Below the pieces are notes generated by a model. That model was not told where the DNA came from. It did no database searches and saw only the letters and a program-made list of their open reading frames with translations. The position numbers and the translations under genes were made by a program. From positions 1 through 58,035 of the forward strand of contig JAKATU010000071.1 in NCBI GenBank assembly GCA_021818585.1: a DNA stretch of 58,035 nt, read 5' to 3'. The DNA comes from Acidobacteriota bacterium. Lineage in GTDB: Bacteria > Acidobacteriota > Terriglobia > Terriglobales > Acidobacteriaceae. Shown here piece after piece: positions 1 through 7,597 of this stretch; within the stretch, counting starts at the first letter, position 1, and every line of letters begins with the position of its first letter.

Positions 1-381
1 GGGTGCTGATGGCGCCCAGAATGGTGAGGATCTTCCATCGGCCATCGGGAGTCGCTTCATGAATGCGCCCGCCTCCGATGCCACGCGCATACAGGCGCGT
101 CATCTGTGTCGAGACGCCGCTCTCATCCAGAAAGATCAACCGGTCGAGGTCTATTTTGCCAATCACCTCGACGAACTCTTCACGCCGCTTGCGGTTCTCT
201 TCCGTGTCGCGTTCCTGCGCGTGGAGACCTTCCAGGCCCAGCCCAGGCTCACGCCGAAACGCTCGGCCAACTCTGACAGGCTACCCTTGCCTCCGTCGTA
301 GACCTCAAGCAGCTTGCGCCCAAAATCATCCGAATCAGGGCGCCCTATGGCATGTGCGCGGAGAATCGCCACACTCACCAT
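1..381 (-). pseudogene. IS630-family transposase remnant, internally deleted, runs off left edge
   Basis: Two parts of an IS630-type transposase are visible on the minus strand. The first (about 381 to 235) encodes the N-terminal helix-turn-helix region ending in RFGVSLGWAWK. The second (about 230 to 1, shifted frame) encodes the DDE domain with LHAQERDTEENRKRREEF followed by DLDRLIFLDESGVS, where the Asp of FLDESG is a catalytic carboxylate. In intact relatives roughly 70 residues separate these parts; here they are almost joined and the frame changes, so an internal deletion near 228-236 is inferred. The element continues past base 1, so its terminal repeat and target duplication on that side cannot be seen. 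It is almost certainly inactive. Confidence 0.8.
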
Positions 382-549
382 ACATCTTCAGGAGAAATGC
401 TTCAGAGGGATGGTTGTCCGGGGTTGTTGCCTGGCGGTGTTGGATTTTGCCTGGGTGGGACCTTTTGATATTTGTAACCAATACGATTACTTACATCCAG
501 GAATCTCGAAAAGTGGGTCCCGGGAGTGATTTTGCGGGTGATTTGTGGA

Positions 550-1701
550 TCAGCCAGCGGCAGCGCGGAGGGCATGGTCGAGATCGGCCCAGAGGTCTTC
601 GAGGGCTTCAATGCCGACGCTGAGGCGGAGCATGCTGGGCGGGAGGTGCTGCTGGCCGGGGATGCGAGCACGGCGCTCGATTGTGGATTCGACGGAGCCG
701 AGACTGGTGGCGGTCTGGATGAGGCGCAGGGCTGCGGTGACGCGGTCGGCGGTGGCGGCGTCTCCTGCGACATCGAACGAGACGATGGTGCCGAAGTTTT
801 TGAGCTGGCGGCGTGCGGCCTGGTAGGTGGGATGGGTGGGCAGGCCGGGGTAGCGTGTGAGAGTGACCTGGGGATGGGCGGCCAGGCGTTCGGCGAGGGC
901 CTGGGCGTTGGATTGGGCGCGTTCGAGGCGGAGCGCGAGGGTGCGGAGGCCTCGCGTGGCGAGGAAGACTTCGAGCGTGCCGGGGATGGCTCCGGTGAGG
1001 TCGCGTGAGGCGCGGATGGCGGCGATGAGTTGGGGATCGCGCGCGGTGACGACGCCGAGCAGGAGGTCAGAGTGGCCGCCGATGAACTTGGTGGCGGACT
1101 GTATGGAAATGTTGGCGCCGAGGTCGAGCGGACGTTGGTTGAGCGGGGTGGCGAAGGTGTTGTCGACGGCGAGGATGGCGCCGGGGTTGCGGGGCGCGGC
1201 GCAGATGCGGTCGAGGTCGGCGACTTGAAGGAGCGGGTTGGAGGGGGATTCGAGCCAGAGGAGGTCGGCGGCGCTGGCGCTTTGGATCCAGCGGGCGGTG
1301 TCGCTGAGTGGGATGCGCTGGATGGTCCAGCGGTGGCGGGCCTGGCCGGCTTCTGCGAGTTGGACGACTCCCTGGTAGCAGTCGTCGGGCAGAGCGATGG
1401 CGGCGTTGGCGGGGAGCTGGTCGAAGATGGCGGCGATGGCGGCCATGCCGGAGGCGAAGGTCAGGGATTGGGAGTCTTCGAGGCCGCCGAGAATCTCTTC
1501 GAGGGCTTCCCAGCCAGGGGTGGCGTCGGTGCGAGCGTAAACGCGGGCTTCGCCGAGGTGGAAGTTGGAGGCGGGCGTGAGCGGGACGTTGAGGGGTTCG
1601 CCGGGCTGGTGCGGGCGGCCGGCTGCGACGAGCCAGGATTCGATGGAGAGCGGGAGGGGGTGGTCGCTGGAGGGTGGGTTTTTGGGGTCGGTGGGCGGCA
1701 T
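550..1701 (-). CDS. Cystathionine gamma-synthase/lyase-type PLP enzyme (Cys/Met metabolism)
   Basis: A 383-residue fold-type I PLP enzyme of the trans-sulfuration family, of normal length. Such enzymes form or cleave cystathionine or homocysteine from activated homoserine or cysteine in the cytoplasm. The PLP-binding lysine is Lys205 in SATKFIGGHSD, with the phosphate-contact motif TFASGMAA near residue 81 and the internal aldimine Asp in AVDNTFATPL near residue 180. The motif YARTDATPGWEALEE near residue 55 replaces the usual YSRYGNPT, and the conserved YGGT tyrosine segment reads CYQGV. These changes prevent a confident choice between gamma-synthase, beta-lyase and gamma-lyase. It lies 118 bp downstream of the asmA-like gene on the same strand, separated by a palindromic repeat, so co-transcription is uncertain. 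Confidence 0.88.
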   Translation of the reverse strand: MPPTDPKNPPSSDHPLPLSIESWLVAAGRPHQPGEPLNVPLTPASNFHLGEARVYARTDATPGWEALEEILGGLEDSQSLTFASGMAAIAAIFDQLPANAAIALPDDCYQGVVQLAEAGQARHRWTIQRIPLSDTARWIQSASAADLLWLESPSNPLLQVADLDRICAAPRNPGAILAVDNTFATPLNQRPLDLGANISIQSATKFIGGHSDLLLGVVTARDPQLIAAIRASRDLTGAIPGTLEVFLATRGLRTLALRLERAQSNAQALAERLAAHPQVTLTRYPGLPTHPTYQAARRQLKNFGTIVSFDVAGDAATADRVTAALRLIQTATSLGSVESTIERRARIPGQQHLPPSMLRLSVGIEALEDLWADLDHALRAAAG

Positions 1702-1750
1702 GGGGAGATTTTAGTGGATGGTGAGGGGCTTGGGTGTGGGGAGTATGGAA

Positions 1751-1799
1751 CTGCAGGTCCCTCCGCTACGGCGCTTCGCGCCTCCGGTCGGGATGACAA
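1751..1799. repeat. REP-like palindromic intergenic repeat
   Basis: Between the asmA-like gene and the PLP enzyme gene. The core GGCGC-TTC-GCGCC forms a perfect 5-bp hairpin, flanked by imperfectly complementary arms (TCCC..CCG against CGG..GGGA). A shorter sequence beginning GGTTCCTCCGCTGCG recurs near 11881, which suggests a dispersed family. Confidence 0.55.
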
Positions 1800-1819
1800 C
1801 ATTTTTTTCGGGTACCCGG

Positions 1820-4471
1820 CTACTTTGTTTTGGGGGCGCTGCTGGATGCTGAGAGTTTGGGGTGGGTAAGGGTTCCGGTGAGGGTGGCGGTGAGGGTGGG
1901 CGAAGCCAGGTTGAGAGTGAGAGTGCGGTCGAAGCCGATAGCTCCTGTGATGGAGGTGGGTGTCTTGCTTCCCTTGTTGACGAGGGTGCTTCCGGCGATG
2001 GTGAGCAGGTTGCTGGAGAGTGCGCCGTGGGCGGTCCATGAGGTGAAGCGGTTGAAGGGGGCGATGTTGCCGATGGAGCCGTGACTCCAGGTGAAGGTAA
2101 AGCTTCCTGTGGCGGAACCGGCGAGGTCAGAGGCGCTCCAGCCGTTCATGTTGAAGCTGGACTGAAAGTCAGCGGAGCCGGTGGCTGCCCACTTTTCTTT
2201 GAAGAGTGCGGCGAGCTTGGGAATGGCGATGTCGGAGCCCGCGAGGTCGAGGCGCCATGCGGGGGAATCTCCACCGGCGAAGATGGAACCTTGCGCGTGG
2301 AGTTTACCGCCGAGTGCGGCGGAATCGAGCGAGGCAATTTTCAGATTTGTACCTGATACGGTGACATTTGCGAGGACCTTATGCAGGAGGAATGGTCCGG
2401 CGGAGAGCTCGCCGATGGAGACGGCTCCGGAGGCGGTGGGCCAGTCGCGGTGTCCTTCGTCGATGTGCGCGAGGAGGTCGGCCCAGAGTGCTCCGTGGGC
2501 GTCAGAGCCGGTGAAGGCGGCAACGAGCTGCCGGACCTGCGCGTTCGGCAGAGTAAGCGTGAAGCGCGAGGGGCAGTCGGAGGACTGGCAGAGAGTGGTG
2601 TAGGAGGCCGAAAATGTGCCGGAGAGCGCGCCTAACTGGAAGTCAGCGGAGTTCCAGGTGACGTTAAGGGGTGTGAGTGTGAGGTCGGCCGTGGAGATGA
2701 TGGCCGGGCCACTGAGGAAGCCGGGATGGATGGTAATGCCGGTGAACTGAACGGAGCCGGTGGCGGTGACGGAGGGTTGCGTGGCGAATTCGCTGAACGG
2801 CGCGATCCAGGGGCCTGCGAGGGTGAGATTGAGATTGGCGAGGCCACGGCTGGAGTAGCGGTCGAGCTGGAGCGGGAATGCTCCGAGCTCATGATGGATG
2901 GCGGCGAGGTCGGGGATGGCGGCCGGTCCGGTGAACTGGAGCTGGAAGCCGTTTGCATTGAGTGCGCCAGTGAGGGTGAGCGGGGTCGCGGCGCCGAGAG
3001 GAACCTGGGTGGGCGCGATGGAGAGCTGGAAGGGCGGCAGGCCGGTAATTGGCTTGGCGGGAGGCGTCTTGTGAGCGCGGCGAGTGAGGCGGGCGCGGGT
3101 TTGAGGCTTTGACGGGGGCGGCTGAGGGCCGGCGTAGACGACGAGATGGGGGATTTCGATGGGCTGATCGAGGTCCTGGATGTGGAGGGTGAGCGGCGCG
3201 AATTCTCCGTGGCCCAGCCAGCCTGGATTCGGGTTTGCGGCGATCTGGATGCGGGTGCGAGGCGCTTTGGTCGTGGATTCGGGCGCGGATTTGGCGGCGG
3301 GCGCGGGGGGTTGCGGTCCGTAGGTGAATTCGCCGTTCATGACGCCATCGGCGCTGACGGAACCGGCGTTCTGGCGGACAAGGCCGAAGAGCTGGACCAG
3401 AAATGACGCGGGGAGGTGGTTGACTTCCAGTTGCAGCGAGGGGTTTGGCTGCTCGAGATTGGGAATGGAACCGGTGAGGAGCAGGTGCCCCGGCGGCGTA
3501 GGGAGCAGGCAGAGCAGGTTGTCCACGGCGAGCGAGGCGTTGTGATAAATGGCCTGGCAGGAAGCATTGAGGCTGGGGGAGGAGATGGGCGTGAACTCGA
3601 TGCGGTGGGGGTCGTCGATGTGGATCTTCCATTTGAGGGCGAGGCTCTGGAGGGTTCCGCGGAGAGATCCGTCCATGTTGAGCTGGCCGCGCCATCCGAG
3701 ATCCTGGCCGTAGAGCAGGCGGGACGCCTGACCGAGTTGTGCGTCGTGCCAGGAAGCGGTGAGCTGGACGGGGAGGGTATCGAGGTCGGTGGTGCGGCCG
3801 ATGGAGCCGTCGAGGCGGAGGGTTCCTGTGTCGGCAAGGTCGAGGTCGAGATCGGTGCGGACGGGCTGTGCATCGAGGCGGACGCGCCATTGATTGGCGG
3901 ACTGCTGCCAGATGGCGAAGTCGGCGTCAAAAAGGGAGAACGGCAGCTTGAGGAGGCCCTGCTTGAAGTTGATGCGGGCCTGGGTCATTTCAATATAAGG
4001 GAAGCGCGGCGTGGCACTGGGATGGAGTTGCGTGGTGGGCGCGTGCGGGGTTTGCGCGGCGCGGAGGAGGATGGAGGAGAAGTTCCACTTGCCCTGGGCA
4101 TTCCGGACGAGGTTGACGCTGGGGCGGTCCATGCTGATGGAGCTGACTTCCAGGGGGCGGCGCCAGAGAGAGCTGACGCGGAGGGTGGCGACGACGGAGG
4201 GCGCGATGAGCGCGGGTTCGGCGCCGAAGGCGGGGTCGGAGTCGACGGTGAAGTTGTCGAGAACGATGCCGGGGGTGGGCAGCAGTCGCAGGTGCATGGA
4301 CTGGATCTGCACCTGACGGCCGAGGCTGCGCGAGATGCTGGCCGTCATTTGCCGGCGGTATGCGTTGAGACTGATGTAATGCGGCACGATGAGTGCGAGC
4401 AGCAGGAGGACAAAAACGGCAAGCGCGATTTTTGTCTTGCGCCAGCGTGGGCGTGTGGCTTGGCCGGTCAT
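1820..4471 (-). CDS. AsmA-family envelope protein
   Basis: An 883-residue protein with a short basic N-terminus, one membrane anchor (about residues 13-33, KIALAVFVLLLLALIVPHYI) and a long periplasmic region. The N-terminal part has the AsmA signature: INAYR-like SLNAYRRQMTASISRSLGRQVQI, then LLPTPGIVLDNFTVDSDPAFG. AsmA/TamB/YhdP relatives form long beta-groove proteins implicated in phospholipid transport to the outer membrane and in outer-membrane homeostasis. A Pro/Ala-rich low-complexity segment (about residues 390-480) interrupts the middle. The start codon lies one base after the stop of the upstream signal peptidase gene, so the two are translationally close and probably one transcript with rnc and both lepB genes. 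No specific substrate can be assigned. Confidence 0.82.
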   Translation of the reverse strand: MTGQATRPRWRKTKIALAVFVLLLLALIVPHYISLNAYRRQMTASISRSLGRQVQIQSMHLRLLPTPGIVLDNFTVDSDPAFGAEPALIAPSVVATLRVSSLWRRPLEVSSISMDRPSVNLVRNAQGKWNFSSILLRAAQTPHAPTTQLHPSATPRFPYIEMTQARINFKQGLLKLPFSLFDADFAIWQQSANQWRVRLDAQPVRTDLDLDLADTGTLRLDGSIGRTTDLDTLPVQLTASWHDAQLGQASRLLYGQDLGWRGQLNMDGSLRGTLQSLALKWKIHIDDPHRIEFTPISSPSLNASCQAIYHNASLAVDNLLCLLPTPPGHLLLTGSIPNLEQPNPSLQLEVNHLPASFLVQLFGLVRQNAGSVSADGVMNGEFTYGPQPPAPAAKSAPESTTKAPRTRIQIAANPNPGWLGHGEFAPLTLHIQDLDQPIEIPHLVVYAGPQPPPSKPQTRARLTRRAHKTPPAKPITGLPPFQLSIAPTQVPLGAATPLTLTGALNANGFQLQFTGPAAIPDLAAIHHELGAFPLQLDRYSSRGLANLNLTLAGPWIAPFSEFATQPSVTATGSVQFTGITIHPGFLSGPAIISTADLTLTPLNVTWNSADFQLGALSGTFSASYTTLCQSSDCPSRFTLTLPNAQVRQLVAAFTGSDAHGALWADLLAHIDEGHRDWPTASGAVSIGELSAGPFLLHKVLANVTVSGTNLKIASLDSAALGGKLHAQGSIFAGGDSPAWRLDLAGSDIAIPKLAALFKEKWAATGSADFQSSFNMNGWSASDLAGSATGSFTFTWSHGSIGNIAPFNRFTSWTAHGALSSNLLTIAGSTLVNKGSKTPTSITGAIGFDRTLTLNLASPTLTATLTGTLTHPKLSASSSAPKTK

Positions 4472-4472
4472 G

Positions 4473-5252
4473 TTACTTCACCACGTGGAAAGTTCGGCTC
4501 CAGCGAGTCTGCGTGAAGAAGTGCAGCGTCTCGTGGATGAAGTAAGCGATGTGATCGCCGAGGGTGGTCTTATTTTCCTCGTTGGCCGGCATTTCGAAGG
4601 ACCAGTAGACAAAGAGCGGGCGACCGACGATGTTGCGGCGGGGGACGAAGCCCCAGTAGCGGCTGTCGAGAGATTCGGGGCGGTTGTCGCCCATGCAGAA
4701 GTAGTGGCCGGGGGGGACGACGAGGTTTTCGCCATGAATGTAGTTGGGCATGTTGACGGCCCACTCGGCGGTGACTTCGTCGCCGGGCTCGGGTGGTACA
4801 TCGGGGAAGTCGTCACGGTAGGGGAAGTAGTTGCCGGGCTGGGGCATGGCGGCGTAGGGCTCGTTGAGCTTTTTGCCGTTGCGGTAGACAACGCCGTTGA
4901 TGAGGTGGATGCGGTCACCGGGAACGCCCATGACGCGCTTGACGAGGAACATGTTGGGCTGGCCGGGCTTGTAGAAGACGATGATGTCGCCGTCCTTGAC
5001 GTTGCGGTAGGGCATGAAGGCCCGTGCCCAGTTGGTGGGCGGTGCGAGCGTGACACGGTCCACAAGGACGTGATCTCCGATAAGGAGGGTCTTCTCCATG
5101 GATCCGGAGGGGATGACGAAGTTCTGGAAGATGAAGGTGAGGACGAAGAGACCGATGACCAGTACGCTTGCGATGGAGGCCAATGCTTCGAGTGGGGTTT
5201 CATCTGTTTGCGGCTTTTGGTCCGCCTGCTTCTGCTCAACCGTCTGTTCCAT
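4473..5252 (-). CDS. lepB: Signal peptidase I (second of two tandem copies)
   Basis: A 259-residue type I signal peptidase that removes Sec/Tat signal peptides at the outer face of the inner membrane. One N-terminal membrane segment (about residues 25-46) is followed by the catalytic Ser51 in IPSGSMEKTL and the general-base Lys105 in FLVKRVMGVPGD. The C-terminal family box MGDNRPESLDSRYWGFVP is intact, so the enzyme should be active. It follows a paralogous copy by about 57 bp and is followed directly by the asmA-like gene. It lacks the long Pro-rich N-terminal extension of the upstream copy. Confidence 0.95.
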   Translation of the reverse strand: MEQTVEQKQADQKPQTDETPLEALASIASVLVIGLFVLTFIFQNFVIPSGSMEKTLLIGDHVLVDRVTLAPPTNWARAFMPYRNVKDGDIIVFYKPGQPNMFLVKRVMGVPGDRIHLINGVVYRNGKKLNEPYAAMPQPGNYFPYRDDFPDVPPEPGDEVTAEWAVNMPNYIHGENLVVPPGHYFCMGDNRPESLDSRYWGFVPRRNIVGRPLFVYWSFEMPANEENKTTLGDHIAYFIHETLHFFTQTRWSRTFHVVK

Positions 5253-5309
5253 AAACCTCGTGGCGCGGAGGGACCGCGTGTGCTGCTGGAGATGCGACTG
5301 TTTTCTTAC

Positions 5310-6170
5310 TTAATGGACGATCTGGAAGACGCGGTTCCAGCGGGCGAAATTGAAAAGTCCGGCGAATAGACCGCTTTTCTGGTTGAGTTTATCACCCGGA
5401 AGCGAGGGAAATACCGAGATGGACGGCTCGCGGAGGGAGAAGTATATGAGGAGAGGTTGTCCGACGATGTTTCGGCGGGGGACGAAACCCCAGTAGCGGG
5501 AGTCTCGGCTGTCGTTGCGGTTGTCGCCGAGGACGAAGTAGCGGTGCGGGGGGACGTCGAGATTGCCGGAGTGGATGTAGCGCTGCATGTGCAGCCACCA
5601 GTGGTAGTCTGCGCCGGGGTAGTTGTAGGAGACTGCGGGGAAGTCGTCTCTGAAGCGGTCTGGAATGGCGGGGAGGTAGGTGGCGTAGGGCTCGTTGATC
5701 TGGTGTCCGTCGCGGATGACGAGGCCGTTGTGGAGGTGGAGGTAATCTCCGGGCGAGCCGATGACACGCTTGACGACGTATTCGGACGGGTTCTCAGGGA
5801 AGTGGAAGATGACGATGTCTTTATCGCGGGGTGCGCGGTAGGGGAGCAGCCAGCGCCATTGGCCGGCGCGGGCGAAGGTGATCTTGTTGACGAGGAGGAA
5901 GTCGCCGACCTTGAGGGTGGGGTACATGGAGGCCGACGGGATGCGGAAGGGTTGGATGATGAAGGTGAAGACGAAGACGATGCCGACCAGGAATCGGACG
6001 GTGGAGGTCATGGTCTGGAGCGGGCCGTAGGGGATTGGTTTTCGGGCGGTGGCGGGCAATGGCGCGAGGGGTTGGGGCAGGGTTTGCGGATTGGGGCCGG
6101 CCTCGGAGGGTTGTTCTGGCGCTGGCCGCGTTGTGGCGACTTCGGCGAGGGTGGGCTGGTGCGGGGTCAC
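5310..6170 (-). CDS. lepB: Signal peptidase I (first of two tandem copies)
   Basis: A 286-residue type I signal peptidase with a Pro/Ala-rich cytoplasmic N-terminus (about 50 residues), one membrane segment (about 57-75), catalytic Ser81 in IPSASMYPTL and Lys134 in YVVKRVIGSPGD. The LGDNRNDSRDSRYWGFVP box is intact. Its ATG overlaps the TGA of rnc by four bases (ATGA), indicating translational coupling. The two paralogues share motif structure but differ in the N-terminal extension and in the serine-motif residues, which could reflect substrate specialisation; that is inference only. Confidence 0.95.
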   Translation of the reverse strand: MTPHQPTLAEVATTRPAPEQPSEAGPNPQTLPQPLAPLPATARKPIPYGPLQTMTSTVRFLVGIVFVFTFIIQPFRIPSASMYPTLKVGDFLLVNKITFARAGQWRWLLPYRAPRDKDIVIFHFPENPSEYVVKRVIGSPGDYLHLHNGLVIRDGHQINEPYATYLPAIPDRFRDDFPAVSYNYPGADYHWWLHMQRYIHSGNLDVPPHRYFVLGDNRNDSRDSRYWGFVPRRNIVGQPLLIYFSLREPSISVFPSLPGDKLNQKSGLFAGLFNFARWNRVFQIVH

Positions 6171-7054
6171 GCGGCGTCTCCCGTGGTGGCGGGGGCAGGC
6201 TTGGCGCGGAGCTTGAGGAGTGCGCGGCGGGCGGCTTCCTGCTCGGCGTGCTTTTTGGTGTTGCCGACGCCGCGGGCGAGGCGTGTTTCAGTGGCGCCGG
6301 GGATGCGGACTTCGACGAGGAATCGCTTGCGGTGGTCGGGTCCGGTCTGGCCGGTAACGATGTACTCGGGTTGGCCGCGATGCTCGGACTGGAGGAATTC
6401 CTGAAGGGTGGATTTGTAGTCGCCGATATTGGGCCCGGTTGCGGCTTCGAGGAGTAGCGCGGGCAGGGAGGGTGCGATGACGTGGGCCTGGATGACGCGG
6501 CGGGTGGCTTCGATGCCATCGTGAGGCGTGCCGGGCGTGGCGGCGTCCAGGTAGACCGCGGCAATGAGGGCTTCGGCAGCGTTGGCGAGGAGCGCGGCTT
6601 TTTTGCGTCCGCCGGAGCGCTCTTCTCCGCGCCCCATGCGGAGGTAGCGACCGAGCTCGATGCGCTGGGCGACCTGGGCCATGTGCTTGCGGCTGACGAG
6701 GGCGGAGCGGAGACGGGTGAGCTGGCCTTCGGTCATCTCAGGGTGGGCGCGGTAGAGAGCTTCGGCGACGATGAGGCCGAGGACGGCGTCGCCGAGAAAC
6801 TCGAGCTGCTCGTTGTCTTCGACCTGGGGGCGCGACTTTCCGGGTACTTTGACGAGCGGTTTGGCGTGGTTTTTGACGCCGATTTTGGGCTGGCTGCGGA
6901 GCCTGGACTGGGTTGAGGGGGGCTGGGCTGTGGCTTGTTCGTAGGCCAGCGAACTGTGGGTGAGGGCGCGGACCAGCAGGTCGCGCCGGCGGAAGGTGTA
7001 GCCCAGCGTGGCTTCGAGTTCGGCGTCCTTGCCGTCGATTCGGGCCGATTCCAT
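6167..7054 (-). CDS. rnc: Ribonuclease III, with an insertion and an altered metal-site residue
   Basis: A 295-residue RNase III that cuts double-stranded RNA in rRNA processing and mRNA turnover. The endonuclease signature NEQLEFLGDAVLGL is at residues 81-94 (acidic residues Glu82, Glu85, Asp89), and a C-terminal double-stranded RNA-binding domain spans about 215-285 (GDYKSTLQEFLQ to GNTKKHAEQEAARRAL). Two oddities: about 35 extra, mostly basic residues sit between HSS (33-35) and the signature, and the position matching E. coli Asp114 is Asn158 (LLANAAEALI, codon AAC), while Glu161 is retained. It heads the rnc-lepB-lepB-asmA run and overlaps the next start by four bases. Confidence 0.93.
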   Translation of the reverse strand: MESARIDGKDAELEATLGYTFRRRDLLVRALTHSSLAYEQATAQPPSTQSRLRSQPKIGVKNHAKPLVKVPGKSRPQVEDNEQLEFLGDAVLGLIVAEALYRAHPEMTEGQLTRLRSALVSRKHMAQVAQRIELGRYLRMGRGEERSGGRKKAALLANAAEALIAAVYLDAATPGTPHDGIEATRRVIQAHVIAPSLPALLLEAATGPNIGDYKSTLQEFLQSEHRGQPEYIVTGQTGPDHRKRFLVEVRIPGATETRLARGVGNTKKHAEQEAARRALLKLRAKPAPATTGDAA

Positions 7055-7597
7055 GATCTGAGTCTAGATTAGTGCAAACTTTGGGGCGCTCAAAAGCCTT
7101 TCCCCACAGAGGTGCCGTCCGCAGGGGGACTGCGCGCTTTGCGCGGTGCTGGCCGCAGGGGGGAGTCGTCAGTCCCCGGTTTTCAGTCCTCGGTTACTGG
7201 TGGCAGTGATGTTCCCGGTCCGTATCACTGGACGGTACGGATTTGAGTCTGGTAGTCATAGAGGACAGACCACATTTCCTTTGTAGTAAAGGAAAAAGCG
7301 CAGCCGCAATACTCCTCGAGATCCACAAGAGAGGCCCGATGCGAGCTCGAAACTGTACAGGTTTGACACCCAAATCGGTCCAAATTCCCGTATCTAGGTC
7401 TATAGTTGCGCAAATAATGCACGCATCAGTCTCTGTACCTTTATGCGGTACGAGAAGCTTGACAGTCCTATCTTTGCATTGATACCCCTTTGATCGGCCC
7501 TGAATAAGGTCAGACCTCAGAAAGAATGCCAAATGAATCGGTGTGACCAAGGGAAAGCACGTTCCTACAAAAAGTTGAAGTTTTATGGAGGCTGAGA
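7055..7597. other. Intergenic region with a palindromic repeat; no gene recognised
   Basis: Divergent spacer between rnc (minus) and the TonB receptor (plus), so it must hold both promoters. The rnc-proximal third contains the repeat at 7119-7177. The remainder is AT-richer. A 148-codon minus-strand frame overlaps the receptor start but has no recognisable domain, and I do not call it. No structured RNA was recognised. Confidence 0.5.
7119..7177. repeat. REP-like stem-loop with internal direct repeat
   Basis: GGGGACTG (7125-7132) pairs with CAGTCCCC (7170-7177). CCGCAGGGGG occurs twice in direct orientation (7119 and 7153), and GCGC-GCTTT-GCGC makes a small inner hairpin. It looks like an intergenic repetitive element rather than a terminator, because neither flank has a T-run. 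Confidence 0.5.

Noticed and set aside
1030..1869. Long plus-strand Gly/Glu-rich frames opposite the PLP enzyme and AsmA genes
   Set aside because: Typical shadow frames from high-GC coding sequence on the other strand; composition is unlike a protein.
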